Virus record (IMG/VR): IMGVR_UViG_3300027747_004779
Location: 62,001-126,000 of that record
Source: a virus
Length of the DNA: 64,000 nucleotides
Strand: one strand, 5' to 3'
The notes under the pieces were generated by a model that had not been told where the DNA came from, did not search any database, and worked only from the letters and a program-made list of their open reading frames with translations. How positions within the stretch are numbered: position 1 is the first letter of the stretch; each line of letters opens with the position of its first letter. The position numbers and the translations under genes are program-made. Of the stretch, positions 51,123 through 60,514 are shown in pieces.

Positions 51123-51760
51123 AGAACGTTTGCTTTCTACATGTCGCTACTGTCGGTAAATATCAAGCTGTAGTTAATGATATTTTTACAAAACTTAAGA
51201 CAAGCGGGCTACTCGATGAGCTTCATCGTATATATGTAAACATCGCCGGGGATGAGATGGTAGTTATACCGCCTGAAGATAAAATAAAAATATTTCCTGA
51301 TAAATGTGATTTAGGGATGTATGAGTTAAGCACCCTTAACTTACTCAAGCAATATTCTGATATTAAGAATGCAAATATTCTCTATGTACATACAAAGGGT
51401 GTGACATCTTTTAATAATCCCTGTATAGAAGAATGGAGAGAGTATATGCTATATTTTAATATTTTAAAATATAAAAACGCTATTAAACAGCTCGAGACAA
51501 ATGATGCGGTAGGAGTAGATTTAGTTGACACACCGACCAAGCATTTTTCAGGCAACATTTGGTGGTCAAAGACGTCACATATTAAAACTCTTCCTCCGGT
51601 ATCTTGCTTACCGGTAATATTGAGTGAACGACATAAATGTGAATTTTGGGTTTGTAGTAAAACAACAGGAACGTATAAATCATTGCACAATAGTAACATT
51701 GATGTATATAGTAGACACTTAACTCGCTATCCTAAGGAAAAATATGAAAATATCAATTAA
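51119..51760 (+). CDS. Unknown glycan-operon protein
   Basis: 213 aa. NILYVHTKGVTSFNNPCIEEW is a motif seen in glycan-associated proteins of unknown fold; FSGNIWWSKTSHIKTLP follows. ATGA overlap upstream and 17-nt overlap downstream. Probably a glycosyltransferase of an undescribed family. Confidence 0.6.
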   Translation: MKNVCFLHVATVGKYQAVVNDIFTKLKTSGLLDELHRIYVNIAGDEMVVIPPEDKIKIFPDKCDLGMYELSTLNLLKQYSDIKNANILYVHTKGVTSFNNPCIEEWREYMLYFNILKYKNAIKQLETNDAVGVDLVDTPTKHFSGNIWWSKTSHIKTLPPVSCLPVILSERHKCEFWVCSKTTGTYKSLHNSNIDVYSRHLTRYPKEKYENIN

Positions 51761-52691
51761 TTATATCCCACATGATAGATATTTATATGTCGATAGTTTC
51801 TTAAAAGAAATTACTAAAATCTCTAGCAGCCTAAAAAAAGATATTGTTGTTAATTTCTTAATATCATCAACTAAAAGGGACTGGAGAGCAGATAAAGATT
51901 TTCTCGCTTCTAAAGATGTTTACTCTAACGTCTTTTTGATTAATAACGGCGACTACATGACGAAGATTAAAACAGCACTAGAAAACAGCGATCAATATGC
52001 TATTAAGCTTGATGAAGATATTTTTGTACCAGCTAATGTCTGGGAATATATGCTTAGTAATTTAAATGTTCTAGAGGATAAAAATAATCTATTTATTTCA
52101 CCAATACTGTCTACCGGAATCCCTACGGTAGATAAATTTGCTAATCAATTTCTTGCACAAGAAGAGCGTGAAACATTATATAATATTTTTCTTAAAACAG
52201 CATTACCGAGCATATGGGGCGCAAATTATGAACCTCTTATTGAACACACATTCAATGCAAAAGAATGGAATTCAGATAATTTTTATAACGAGGTAGGCAG
52301 AATTCAACATTATTATAAAGGTGTTCACCCTGTACGGTTTTCATCTGCTGCACAGACATTTCTTCTTAATTGTGTATTGAAGAATCTAGATAAAATATTA
52401 AACGAAACAAATTTTTCTCTCTATACAGATCAAAAGCCATATTTTTGTAATAGTGTTTTTGGAATTAAAAAAGACGTCTGGACAAAAATTTTAAATGATA
52501 CAAGCCTATTTAAAGACGGGTTTGATGAAGTACCTCTTAATCTATATCGAGAAGATAATAAGTTGAATATGGTATTTATTAATAACGGCTTTAGTGTACA
52601 TCCATCCTATAATACAATAAACGTTTTTGGCGATAATTATAAAGTTCTTTCTGATAGGTTCTTTAATCATGAATACTTCAAGCAACAGTAA
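51744..52691 (+). CDS. GT-A-like glycosyltransferase
   Basis: 315 aa. YAIKLDEDIFVPANVWEYML supplies a D-x-D element after a strand; the rest is alpha/beta with many aromatic residues. Overlaps both neighbours (17 and 23 nt). Function by context and D-x-D. Confidence 0.6.
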   Translation: MKISINYIPHDRYLYVDSFLKEITKISSSLKKDIVVNFLISSTKRDWRADKDFLASKDVYSNVFLINNGDYMTKIKTALENSDQYAIKLDEDIFVPANVWEYMLSNLNVLEDKNNLFISPILSTGIPTVDKFANQFLAQEERETLYNIFLKTALPSIWGANYEPLIEHTFNAKEWNSDNFYNEVGRIQHYYKGVHPVRFSSAAQTFLLNCVLKNLDKILNETNFSLYTDQKPYFCNSVFGIKKDVWTKILNDTSLFKDGFDEVPLNLYREDNKLNMVFINNGFSVHPSYNTINVFGDNYKVLSDRFFNHEYFKQQ

Positions 52692-53382
52692 TTGGACTTT
52701 TGGCATTATTACTGAAAATATTACGCTTACAGAGAGCGGTGATATTTGTAAAGAGCAAAACCAGATTTTATATAGTGCTATTCAAAGTATCTTAGATCTC
52801 AATATATCTTTAAACAAATATGAGCTTATTATTATTGGTGGTAATAACCTAAAGAAAGATATTCAAAAAGATAATATTACTATCTTATATTTTGACGAAA
52901 ATATTAAAAAAGCCTGGATAACAAAAAAGAAAAATATTATTTTTAATAGAGCGCAATTTGAAAATACTATTATTATTCATGACTATGTTTCGTTCGATAA
53001 AAACTGGTATAGCGGGTTTCTTTCTTTTGAGACAGATTGGGATGTTTGTATGTGTCAAATAAGAAATAAGGATAATATTAGATGGCGGGATTGGCTTCTT
53101 TGGTGGTGTGGTACAGCTCCCTATAGATTAGAGCATAACGGAAAGCGGCTTCCTGCTAACAGATTATTATACGACGACTATCAGTTTGTTAATAATGATA
53201 TGTATATAAACGGTACCGTTATTATTGGAAAAACAAACTACTTAAAAAATAATAAATTTGATGAAAATCGCTGCTGGGGACAAGGTGAAGACTGTGAGTG
53301 GTCCGCGCGTTGCAGACCTACATGGAAATATAAGATGAATGTTAATTCGACCTTAAGATTATTAAAACAAAAAGAGGATTAA
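52669..53382 (+). CDS. Glycosyltransferase with galactosyltransferase-like C-terminal motif
   Basis: 237 aa from ATG 52669. YELIIIGGNN, a short GT-A core, then CWGQGEDCEWSARCR, resembling the G-x-G-x-E-D-x-E/D motif of beta-1,4-galactosyltransferases and polypeptide GalNAc-transferases. Earlier in-frame ATG at 52627 is less likely. Confidence 0.68.
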   Translation: MNTSSNSNWTFGIITENITLTESGDICKEQNQILYSAIQSILDLNISLNKYELIIIGGNNLKKDIQKDNITILYFDENIKKAWITKKKNIIFNRAQFENTIIIHDYVSFDKNWYSGFLSFETDWDVCMCQIRNKDNIRWRDWLLWWCGTAPYRLEHNGKRLPANRLLYDDYQFVNNDMYINGTVIIGKTNYLKNNKFDENRCWGQGEDCEWSARCRPTWKYKMNVNSTLRLLKQKED

Positions 53383-54102
53383 GTGAACGTTGCTCTTTGT
53401 TTTTACGGACAACCTAGATATCTTGAAAACTTAAACTCTGTACAGTCACATAAAGAGCATATATATTCACAAGCTACTGTCGATGTGTATACTCATTTCT
53501 GGTTTAGTGAATCACAAAAATCATATCCTGTTTCCGATTGGTGTAGAGCAAGTGATCTTAAAGTTCATAAGAATACAGTAGAAGCGATTAAGGCATTTTA
53601 TAAACCTATTGCTTTAGCATATGAACAACAAAAAGAATTTACCCCTAGTAACGAAATTAAAGAAATATTAAAAATAAAACCATATTATACAGAAAATAAT
53701 GTTTTTAATTTATTATCTCACCTCTACTCACTACAAAAATGTATTGAATTATTCGAAGAGCGAAAAAATAAAAGTTATGACTTTGTTATTGTCTCTAGAT
53801 TCGACAACAAAATACATAAATTTCCTAACTTAACGCAACTATTAAAAAATAAATTCTATTTAACGGATTTTTACGGCAAAGGGTTTAATGACTATATATA
53901 CATAACGGATGAAAAATACCTTAGTGGGCTAAAAGTATATGAAAATTTTGATAGTATTTCTAAATTAACAATTGGTTGCGTACCGGAAGAATATAAGCAA
54001 ATCAATTTTCATCGAACTCATGGAAAAGATATCATCGAGTATATACCAAATTTGCAAGCTGGCATATTAAGATCTAGTCACGATACTATTGGACAGATAT
54101 GA
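53383..54102 (+). CDS. Unknown glycan-operon protein
   Basis: 239 aa, GTG start directly after the previous stop. VALCFYGQPRYLENLNSV is a motif of a little-studied glycan-associated family; FVIVSRFDNKIHKFPNL could hold a D-x-D-like site. Likely a transferase, unproven. Confidence 0.6.
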   Translation: MNVALCFYGQPRYLENLNSVQSHKEHIYSQATVDVYTHFWFSESQKSYPVSDWCRASDLKVHKNTVEAIKAFYKPIALAYEQQKEFTPSNEIKEILKIKPYYTENNVFNLLSHLYSLQKCIELFEERKNKSYDFVIVSRFDNKIHKFPNLTQLLKNKFYLTDFYGKGFNDYIYITDEKYLSGLKVYENFDSISKLTIGCVPEEYKQINFHRTHGKDIIEYIPNLQAGILRSSHDTIGQI

Positions 54103-55472
54103 TAAAACATATTATTTTTGATTTAGACGGTGTCTTAGTCGATGCACGTGAATTACATTACTATTCGCTTAACAAGGCCTTAGAGTCATTTGATAAAAAA
54201 TATATTATTACCAAGGAAGAGCATTTCTCTATATATGACGGCCTACCTACTAGTAAAAAATTAGAAATGTTGACGCAGCTTAAAGGCCTACCGGTAGAAT
54301 TTTATAAAGATATTTGGTCAAAAAAACAAGAATATACTGCGGAATTTATACTTTCTAATATTGATCCTGATGAAAGATTAATAACTGTTTTGGATAGATT
54401 AAAGCGAGAAGGTTATTCAATTAGTGTTGCATCAAATTCTATTCGTGAAACAGTAAAAAATATATTATTTAAAAAAGGATTTTTACCTTATATAAATTTT
54501 TTCCTATCTAATGAAGATGTCAAAAGAGCAAAACCGAATACAGAGATTTTTTTGCGTAGTATGATTCAGGCAGAAGTTGATCCAAAAGAGTGTCTTATTA
54601 TAGAAGACTCTAATATAGGTAAAAAAGCAGCACAAAATTCTGGAGCTTACCTCTGCCCTGTATTATGTACTAATGATGTTACGTATGAAAAAATACGTAC
54701 AGCTATTGATATGGCAAACAATACAGCACAAACTCATAAATGGGTAGGGGGTAATATTAATGTTTTAATTCCTATGGCGGGCGCTGGAACGCGATTTGAA
54801 AAAGCTGGATATACGTTTCCAAAGCCTCTTATTGAAGTAAGAGGTAAGCCTATGATTCAGGTTGTCGTTAATAATATAAATATTGAGGGACAGCATATTT
54901 TTATAGCGCAGCGCGCTCATAGCGAAAAATATAATTTAAAAGATACCTTAAATTTAATTTCACCTGGATGCAAATTAACAATTTCTGATAGCTTAACTGA
55001 AGGTGCTGCATGCACTACATTGCTAGCAAAAGAATATATTAATAACGATACGCCATTAATTATGGCAAATTCAGATCAATATATTGACTGGGATAGTAGT
55101 GAATTTATGTGGTCAATGATGGCTGATCACGTCGATGGTGGTATCCTGGTATTTGAATCAACTCATCCTAAATGGAGCTTTGCAAAACTTAATAATGAGG
55201 GGTATGTATGCGAAGTTGCGGAGAAGCGGCCTATAAGCAATCTTGCTACTGTAGGTATATACTTTTGGCGCAAAGGATCAGACTACGTAAAATATGCAGA
55301 ACAGATGATAAAGAAGAACATTCGTGTTAATAATGAATTTTATGTTTGCCCGGTTTTTAACGAAGCAATTCAAGACGGTAAAAAAATAAAAGTATTTAAA
55401 ATTGCTAATGATAAGATGTGGGGTATCGGTACGCCGGAAGATTTAAGTTATTTTCTTGAAAATCATCCATGA
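54099..55472 (+). CDS. Bifunctional HAD phosphatase - sugar nucleotidyltransferase fusion
   Basis: 457 aa. Residues 1-~215 are a HAD hydrolase: IIFDLDGVLVDA (motif I), VASNS (II), ECLIIEDSNIG (IV). Residues ~222-457 are a nucleotidyltransferase: VLIPMAGAGTRF...PKPLIEVRGKPMIQ, ANSDQYIDW and MWGIGTPEDL. It could dephosphorylate a sugar bisphosphate and then activate the sugar-1-phosphate with NTP, as GmhB and HddC do separately for heptose. Confidence 0.85.
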   Translation: MIKHIIFDLDGVLVDARELHYYSLNKALESFDKKYIITKEEHFSIYDGLPTSKKLEMLTQLKGLPVEFYKDIWSKKQEYTAEFILSNIDPDERLITVLDRLKREGYSISVASNSIRETVKNILFKKGFLPYINFFLSNEDVKRAKPNTEIFLRSMIQAEVDPKECLIIEDSNIGKKAAQNSGAYLCPVLCTNDVTYEKIRTAIDMANNTAQTHKWVGGNINVLIPMAGAGTRFEKAGYTFPKPLIEVRGKPMIQVVVNNINIEGQHIFIAQRAHSEKYNLKDTLNLISPGCKLTISDSLTEGAACTTLLAKEYINNDTPLIMANSDQYIDWDSSEFMWSMMADHVDGGILVFESTHPKWSFAKLNNEGYVCEVAEKRPISNLATVGIYFWRKGSDYVKYAEQMIKKNIRVNNEFYVCPVFNEAIQDGKKIKVFKIANDKMWGIGTPEDLSYFLENHP

Positions 55473-55900
55473 AGATTATATCACACCGCGGTAATATTTT
55501 TGGTCTCGATCCAAAAAGAGAGAATGTGCCTGAAATAGTAGAGGAATGTATTGATATGGGGTTTGATGTCGAAGTAGATGTATGGCTCAAGGATAACGTG
55601 TACTATCTTGGTCACGATGCGCCCAAGATACCAATAGCAAAAGAATTTTTATTGAGAGAACAGCTCTGGTGTCATGCGAAAAACCTTGAAGCACTTCATC
55701 ACATGCTTAATGATAATATACATTGCTTCTGGCATCAGGAAGACGATTTTACACTAACATCGAGAGGCGTTATATGGACATACCCGGGTAAGGAGATTAC
55801 CGATAAATCTATTCTGGTAACAAACGTTTTTCCAAAAGAAAAATGTTATGGTATATGCACCGATTTTCCCTTTAAAATGCACAATGAAAAGAATAGCTAA
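55469..55900 (+). CDS. Glycerophosphodiester phosphodiesterase-like protein (short)
   Basis: 143 aa. ISHRGN, ENVPEIVEEC, GFDVEVDVWLKD and YLGHDAPK correspond to the GDPD active-site motifs (HR, E-x-D, H). Shorter than the usual ~240 aa. Could act on a phosphodiester in the glycan. Confidence 0.75.
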   Translation: MKIISHRGNIFGLDPKRENVPEIVEECIDMGFDVEVDVWLKDNVYYLGHDAPKIPIAKEFLLREQLWCHAKNLEALHHMLNDNIHCFWHQEDDFTLTSRGVIWTYPGKEITDKSILVTNVFPKEKCYGICTDFPFKMHNEKNS

Positions 55901-56699
55901 TTTTACTCAAACATATAAGGGTACGCTACGTTGGTCTCCAGGCAGTGATGGTAAGAATAGAGATTTTTTAATTGATGCACTTTGCCATAATGAAGGAAAG
56001 ATTGAGAGCTACAAATTGCTCGATTTACAGACGTTTAATTTTCATAATATAGATGTTGAACATAGCAAACAATTAGCTAATAAAATTAAAACTGTCTTAC
56101 CATCTTGTGAGTTTTTTGTTTATCAAGATATGAGTCTTGGCAGTACTATATATAAACATCTTAACTTTTTAAAAGAGCGTGGTATGACAGATTTCATCTG
56201 GATACAGGACGATGAATTTTTTACATATAATAATTTTAATGATTTTAGGGATGTTATTAATTTTTACAGAGCACACAATGATATTAAACATATAAACCTA
56301 TTACATAGATTAAATGAGGGTGTACAGAGCGATGCATATTCAAATCATCCTGGAGTTAGACAAGCAGACAATATAAAAATATCTAATAATATAAATTTAA
56401 CTAAAACGCGCGCAAAAGATATTGAGCCTGCGAATAATTATGTAATGGACTTTTCAGCATTTATTTGTGACATTGATTATTTTCTTAATAATATGTTTCA
56501 CGAAACGTTTGCCGAACATCTTGATGCATATAGGCTAGAGGGTGCAGTAAATGAATTATGTCTTAAGAATAATATTCAAAGATGTTTTGTAAATGTTAAT
56601 TTTTTTGAATCATTTAATATTGTCGGCATGCCGCCTTCGCTTGGCAAGAGCGATGTCGCTTTGCAAAAACTTAAAAATTTAGTTAAAAAACCTTCTTGA
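55884..56699 (+). CDS. Glycosyltransferase-like protein, end of glycan operon
   Basis: 271 aa from ATG 55884. DFIWIQDDEFFTYNNFND gives a D-D-x-F acidic motif after a hydrophobic strand, as in GT-A enzymes; AFICDIDYF and the acidic HLDAYRLEGAVNEL follow. Overlaps the gene before by 17 nt. Confidence 0.6.
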   Translation: MKRIANFTQTYKGTLRWSPGSDGKNRDFLIDALCHNEGKIESYKLLDLQTFNFHNIDVEHSKQLANKIKTVLPSCEFFVYQDMSLGSTIYKHLNFLKERGMTDFIWIQDDEFFTYNNFNDFRDVINFYRAHNDIKHINLLHRLNEGVQSDAYSNHPGVRQADNIKISNNINLTKTRAKDIEPANNYVMDFSAFICDIDYFLNNMFHETFAEHLDAYRLEGAVNELCLKNNIQRCFVNVNFFESFNIVGMPPSLGKSDVALQKLKNLVKKPS

Positions 56700-56723
56700 A
56701 CTTTAAAGAATTGACGTTATTAT
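56696..56723 (+). promoter_or_regulatory. Sigma70-like promoter TTGAAC-16-TATTAT
   Basis: -10 box ends 6 nt before ATG 56730. Confidence 0.6.
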
Positions 56724-56729
56724 ATTAAT

Positions 56730-57317
56730 ATGATTTTAAACGATGTTAAATGCTACGACGGTAAACTTCTTCATTCTAGATTCGCTTACAAATATTTCCG
56801 TGAAAGGACACTCCCCATTGGTAATATAATTGCATTTCGCGCGCCAATGAAAGTAGAGGCTGAAGGGATGATTGATAGTGAAGATGTCCTTAACAACGAC
56901 TACATTTACAGCGATGATGCAATTAATTTTCTTTGGGAGATTCCTAACCTTGATCCCTTTGGCGCTGTCGCTTGGCAGCGTCTTTTTAATACTCAAATTG
57001 CACAAATTCTTAGTACGAGATATCTTGAAACGCCCATTGAAGTCGATGGAGACGATTTGATTGTACATAAAGAGCATATGCAAGCTGGTATTGCGCAACC
57101 TAAAGGTAAGTGTAGCGTGAGCATTACATATTCCTCAAATAATGTTGCTCTTGGTCATACAGGTATTAATATTACGGCTGGTAAAAAAGCGCCTGCGTTT
57201 GCTTATTCAACCAATCTTTCAAATGAGCAAGCAATTGCTTTCATGAAAGATATCGTAGAGTTGTTCTATAAAATGAATGATGATATTTTTATCGCGACGT
57301 CAAAAGTTATTTGTTAA
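56730..57317 (+). CDS. DUF366 family protein
   Basis: 195 aa. KCYDGKLLHSRFAYKYF, NIIAFRAPMKVEAEGMIDSED, YIYSDDAINFLWEI and WQRLFNTQI follow the DUF366 pattern. Function of the family is not known. Its stop overlaps the start of the clamp-loader gene (TAATG). Confidence 0.72.
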   Translation: MILNDVKCYDGKLLHSRFAYKYFRERTLPIGNIIAFRAPMKVEAEGMIDSEDVLNNDYIYSDDAINFLWEIPNLDPFGAVAWQRLFNTQIAQILSTRYLETPIEVDGDDLIVHKEHMQAGIAQPKGKCSVSITYSSNNVALGHTGINITAGKKAPAFAYSTNLSNEQAIAFMKDIVELFYKMNDDIFIATSKVIC

Positions 57318-57688
57318 TGACAATATTTGATTTTATTTCAAATATTGCTTATACAAAAAATAAAAACTGTCTTAATACTGTAGATGAAGAATCAGAGTTT
57401 CAGCCTTTTTTGGTTAATCGCTGGCTTAGTATGTATTCTCCGTCTATGGCTAAACTTTCGAACACTTTAAACAAATATATAGGTATATTTGAATCTAAGA
57501 AAGATCTCTTTTCATTATTTTGTGCAACCTTTCCTAAAGTACCGGCTAAAAAAATAACATATTTTAAGAAAAATAAAGAGCAAAAAAACGCTCAAGATGA
57601 AGAGATCGTAACACAAATATCAAAAAATATAGAGCTGTCTAAAAGAGAGATTCGTAATTATATCTTTGAACTAAATAAAAAAGATTGA
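57317..57688 (+). CDS. 62: Clamp-loader small subunit, gp62-like
   Basis: 123 aa from ATG 57317. FQPFLVNRWLSMYSPSMAKLSNTLNKY matches the start of phage clamp-loader A subunits (PF16790 type); KKITYFKKNK and a helical end (SKREIRNYIFELN) fit. It would open the clamp with gp44, which is not in this window. Confidence 0.68.
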   Translation: MTIFDFISNIAYTKNKNCLNTVDEESEFQPFLVNRWLSMYSPSMAKLSNTLNKYIGIFESKKDLFSLFCATFPKVPAKKITYFKKNKEQKNAQDEEIVTQISKNIELSKREIRNYIFELNKKD

Positions 57689-57712
57689 TTAAATAGCCAG
57701 ATTAATTAAATT
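57685..57712 (+). promoter_or_regulatory. Sigma70-like promoter TTGATT-16-TAAATT
   Basis: -10 box ends 5 nt before ATG 57718. Confidence 0.5.
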
Positions 57713-57717
57713 ACTTT

Positions 57718-58179
57718 ATGCCTATAGATATAGATGTTTTGCCAACACAAAAAAGCTTGTTAGATTTATCAGAATTACCTAAAAATACATTCAATTCAGT
57801 GTTTTATGGTTATAACCTTAAAGCTCTTTTAGATGATATTCTCTTAGTACAATATATGGATGAAACCTCAGATGGTACATCTATTGTACGCAATGGTATT
57901 GTTATACCAATTAACGCAGATACAAAAGCGTGGAGAATTGGTGAAGTGGTTTTGTGTGGGCCCAATGCCAAATATGTTAAGAAAGGCGACTATGTTTGTT
58001 TTCCAAACAATTTAGGTGTGCCTGTTGCTAACTTAGATATTGATGGTTTTGGTACTCTAAAGAAAGGGCTGTTCTTAAACGAGCAGCGTATTTTTGGTAT
58101 TTGTTCTTTAAGAAAAGACGATGAAAGTGTCGCTTCCCACATTAAAAAATCTTCTTCTAAGCAACGTGGCGGAAATTAA
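57718..58179 (+). CDS. GroES-like co-chaperonin (gp31 role)
   Basis: 153 aa (T4 gp31 is 111 aa). ALLDDILLVQYMDE starts a GroES-like barrel; TSDGTSIVRNGIVIP looks like the mobile loop that binds GroEL (I-V-I for I-V-L); VKKGDYVCFPNNLG closes the barrel. It would let GroEL fold the major capsid protein. Extra N- and C-terminal tails. Confidence 0.72.
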   Translation: MPIDIDVLPTQKSLLDLSELPKNTFNSVFYGYNLKALLDDILLVQYMDETSDGTSIVRNGIVIPINADTKAWRIGEVVLCGPNAKYVKKGDYVCFPNNLGVPVANLDIDGFGTLKKGLFLNEQRIFGICSLRKDDESVASHIKKSSSKQRGGN

Positions 58180-58498
58180 ATTTCTGCGCCGACGTCCTCG
58201 GGCAGGAGTTCCACCAGCAAGAAGAATGCTGTGTACTAATTCGCTTGCATTGCTAATGAGCCCAGAAGGCAGAATTGCATTAAATTATCGTCGGGCGATT
58301 AATTATCCGAAATTTGATCCTAACGTAAAAAATCTTTTAATTACTTGGGATATTTTTATGCAGGACTATAGATGTATTAACATGTCTGCTTGTGATTTAA
58401 TTAATGTAATTCCTGCAAATAAGCAGTTTTGGAAATTTTTTAACGAGCGTCTTTCTTTACTCGATGCGCAGCAAAAAATGAGGTTTATGAACTCATGA
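58166..58498 (+). CDS. Unknown early protein
   Basis: 110 aa from GTG 58166, overlapping the co-chaperonin by 14 nt. Arg/Pro-rich start (FLRRRPRAGVPPARRM), then ALNYRRAINYPKF and NLLITWDIFMQDYRCINM. It may be a transcription or assembly accessory factor; I do not recognise it. Confidence 0.55.
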   Translation: MAEIKFLRRRPRAGVPPARRMLCTNSLALLMSPEGRIALNYRRAINYPKFDPNVKNLLITWDIFMQDYRCINMSACDLINVIPANKQFWKFFNERLSLLDAQQKMRFMNS

Positions 58499-58842
58499 CA
58501 TCAATTGAACAAATAGAGGTGGGTGTCAATAAGCTTCTGCAAAGTAATATAATTTTTGCACTAGAAAATAAAATTGTAAAAAAAGGTAAGCTTATTTTAT
58601 TTTGTGTAAAAGATTTCTTTTGCGTCTTTACGCTTATATGTGAAGAAAAGAACAACAAAAAAATTATTTATGAAATTCCGTACCCATTTGCATTGAATGT
58701 GCTTAATAATAAAGTTATTTTTGACTATACAGTTAATACCTTTTGCGAAAAAAATAAACAAGTGGCAGATATTATTCGAACTCTCGGGATAGAGAAGACG
58801 TCAAAGCTCTTTAATAAAAGATTATCGATAACTGCAGTTTAA
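58495..58842 (+). CDS. Unknown early protein
   Basis: 115 aa, ATGA overlap with the previous gene. Beta-rich core (GKLILFCVKDFFCVFTLICE) with three Cys, helical ends. No family assigned. Confidence 0.6.
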   Translation: MTSIEQIEVGVNKLLQSNIIFALENKIVKKGKLILFCVKDFFCVFTLICEEKNNKKIIYEIPYPFALNVLNNKVIFDYTVNTFCEKNKQVADIIRTLGIEKTSKLFNKRLSITAV

Positions 58843-58865
58843 TTTTTGTTTTTATAGTATATAAT
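58838..58865 (+). promoter_or_regulatory. Sigma70-like promoter TTTAAT-16-TATAAT
   Basis: -10 box ends 6 nt before the GTG at 58872. Confidence 0.5.
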
Positions 58866-58871
58866 TAACAC

Positions 58872-60503
58872 GTGTTTAGCAGATATCTTTCGCATTTTCC
58901 AAGAGAGTATGAACCGAGTAATCAGCAAGTCAAACTTATTCGTGGCGTTGAGCGCGCGTTCAATAACGGAAAAAAATTTGTAATTTGTTGCGCTCCAACT
59001 GGGACAGGCAAAAGTTTTCTTGCTAAGACATTATCCGGGTTAGGTTCAAAGCCAAATACAACATTTGTTAACAGTATTGAGAGCTATGCAGCTTATAAAC
59101 AAGACTTTGCCGGTAATTATATTAATGAAGTTGATTGTTTGTCACAGCCACCATTTGGGACATTTGCTCTGACAATTACCAAATCACTGCAAGATCAATA
59201 TTTAAAGCTCTTTCCAGATACAGACATCCTTAAAGGTAAATCGAATTATATTTGTGATGTTGATCAAAATTTTGATGTTGAAACCGCACCGTGTGTATTA
59301 GTTTCAAAAATACGTGATGAGTGTTGGGAAAAAAACCGATGTCCTTATTATAATGCGCGTAACACATCACTCCTTTCAAATTTTTCTGTTTTAAATTATA
59401 AGATGTTTCTTGCATTACCAAATCATGTAAAGCGCAAAAATTTTATTATTTGTGACGAAGCTTCAGAATTAGAAGACGAGCTGGTTAAACGGTTTTCAGC
59501 TGAAGTTACCTATGACCGCTTGAAGCAGTATGGTATTAGCTTTAGCTCGCTTATTACCGATAATAAAGATAAAACAAGAGCGTGGATTTATGATTTAGTT
59601 TTTAACGTTAGTGAACAAATTAATACTTTAATTAACCGGGTAAATAAAAAACAACGAACTCTTTCGCAGCCTGAAAAGATAAAATTACAGTATCTAAAAA
59701 ACTTACACAATTCATTGACAACCGTTGACGGCCTTTGGAAGGATTGCGAATTTATTATTGATAAAGACAGCAAAAGGGTAACTTTTACTCCGCTAAAAGC
59801 TGATAGACTTACAAAATTTATTTTTGATTATGCTGAAAATGTATTGTTAATGTCAGCTACAATTATTGATCATAAGAATTTCGCAAAAACACTAGGCATT
59901 AAAGATTATGAATATGTAGAGGTTGAGAGCGATTTTGACCCTGCTAAATCGCCTATATACGTGTCATCAAAGCATAAGTTAAATTATAAAAACCTAACAA
60001 ATGTTCTGCCCGATATTTGCGAACAAATAAAAACAATTATTGAGTATCATAAGAACGATAAAGGTATTATTCATACACATTCGCGAGATATAACAAATTT
60101 TCTTAAAACGAAACTATCTAATAATAAACGATTCTTGTTTAGGGACGATCTAGCAAATAATGAGGAGATTCTTAAACAGCATTATGAAGCTGACTTTCCA
60201 ACGATTCTAGTTTCCCCCTCTCTGTCTTTTGGTGTCGATTTAAAAGACGATCTAGCAAGATTTCAGATTATTATTAAACTTCCATTCCCTCCTTTATCAT
60301 CAAAGCGTATTAAAAAATTATTTGAAACAGATAAAGATTGGTATGAAAATAAGATGTTAAATTCATTAGTACAAGCATGTGGCCGAGCGACTCGTAGTAA
60401 AAATGACTTTTCAACTACTTATATACTTGATGGTAATATAGTTAATTCGCTTAAACGTACAAAAGATAAGTTACCCAAATCTTTTATAGAGCGCATTTGC
60501 TAA
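58872..60503 (+). CDS. DinG/XPD-type Fe-S helicase
   Basis: 543 aa, GTG start placed by the promoter. Walker A CAPTGTGKSFLA near residue 40; IICDEASELED is the DEAH-like box; LLMSATI motif III; QACGRATRS motif VI. Four Cys between Walker A and B (YICDVD, APCVLV, DECWEK, RCPYYN) fit the 4Fe-4S site of DinG/XPD. 5'-3' DNA helicase, perhaps in the place of T4 Dda. Confidence 0.9.
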   Translation: MFSRYLSHFPREYEPSNQQVKLIRGVERAFNNGKKFVICCAPTGTGKSFLAKTLSGLGSKPNTTFVNSIESYAAYKQDFAGNYINEVDCLSQPPFGTFALTITKSLQDQYLKLFPDTDILKGKSNYICDVDQNFDVETAPCVLVSKIRDECWEKNRCPYYNARNTSLLSNFSVLNYKMFLALPNHVKRKNFIICDEASELEDELVKRFSAEVTYDRLKQYGISFSSLITDNKDKTRAWIYDLVFNVSEQINTLINRVNKKQRTLSQPEKIKLQYLKNLHNSLTTVDGLWKDCEFIIDKDSKRVTFTPLKADRLTKFIFDYAENVLLMSATIIDHKNFAKTLGIKDYEYVEVESDFDPAKSPIYVSSKHKLNYKNLTNVLPDICEQIKTIIEYHKNDKGIIHTHSRDITNFLKTKLSNNKRFLFRDDLANNEEILKQHYEADFPTILVSPSLSFGVDLKDDLARFQIIIKLPFPPLSSKRIKKLFETDKDWYENKMLNSLVQACGRATRSKNDFSTTYILDGNIVNSLKRTKDKLPKSFIERIC

Positions 60504-60509
60504 TAAATA
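60502..60509 (+). promoter_or_regulatory. Late promoter (AATAAATA)
   Basis: Late element 5 nt before GTG 60515, overlapping the helicase stop. Confidence 0.7.
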
Positions 60510-60514
60510 TTATA

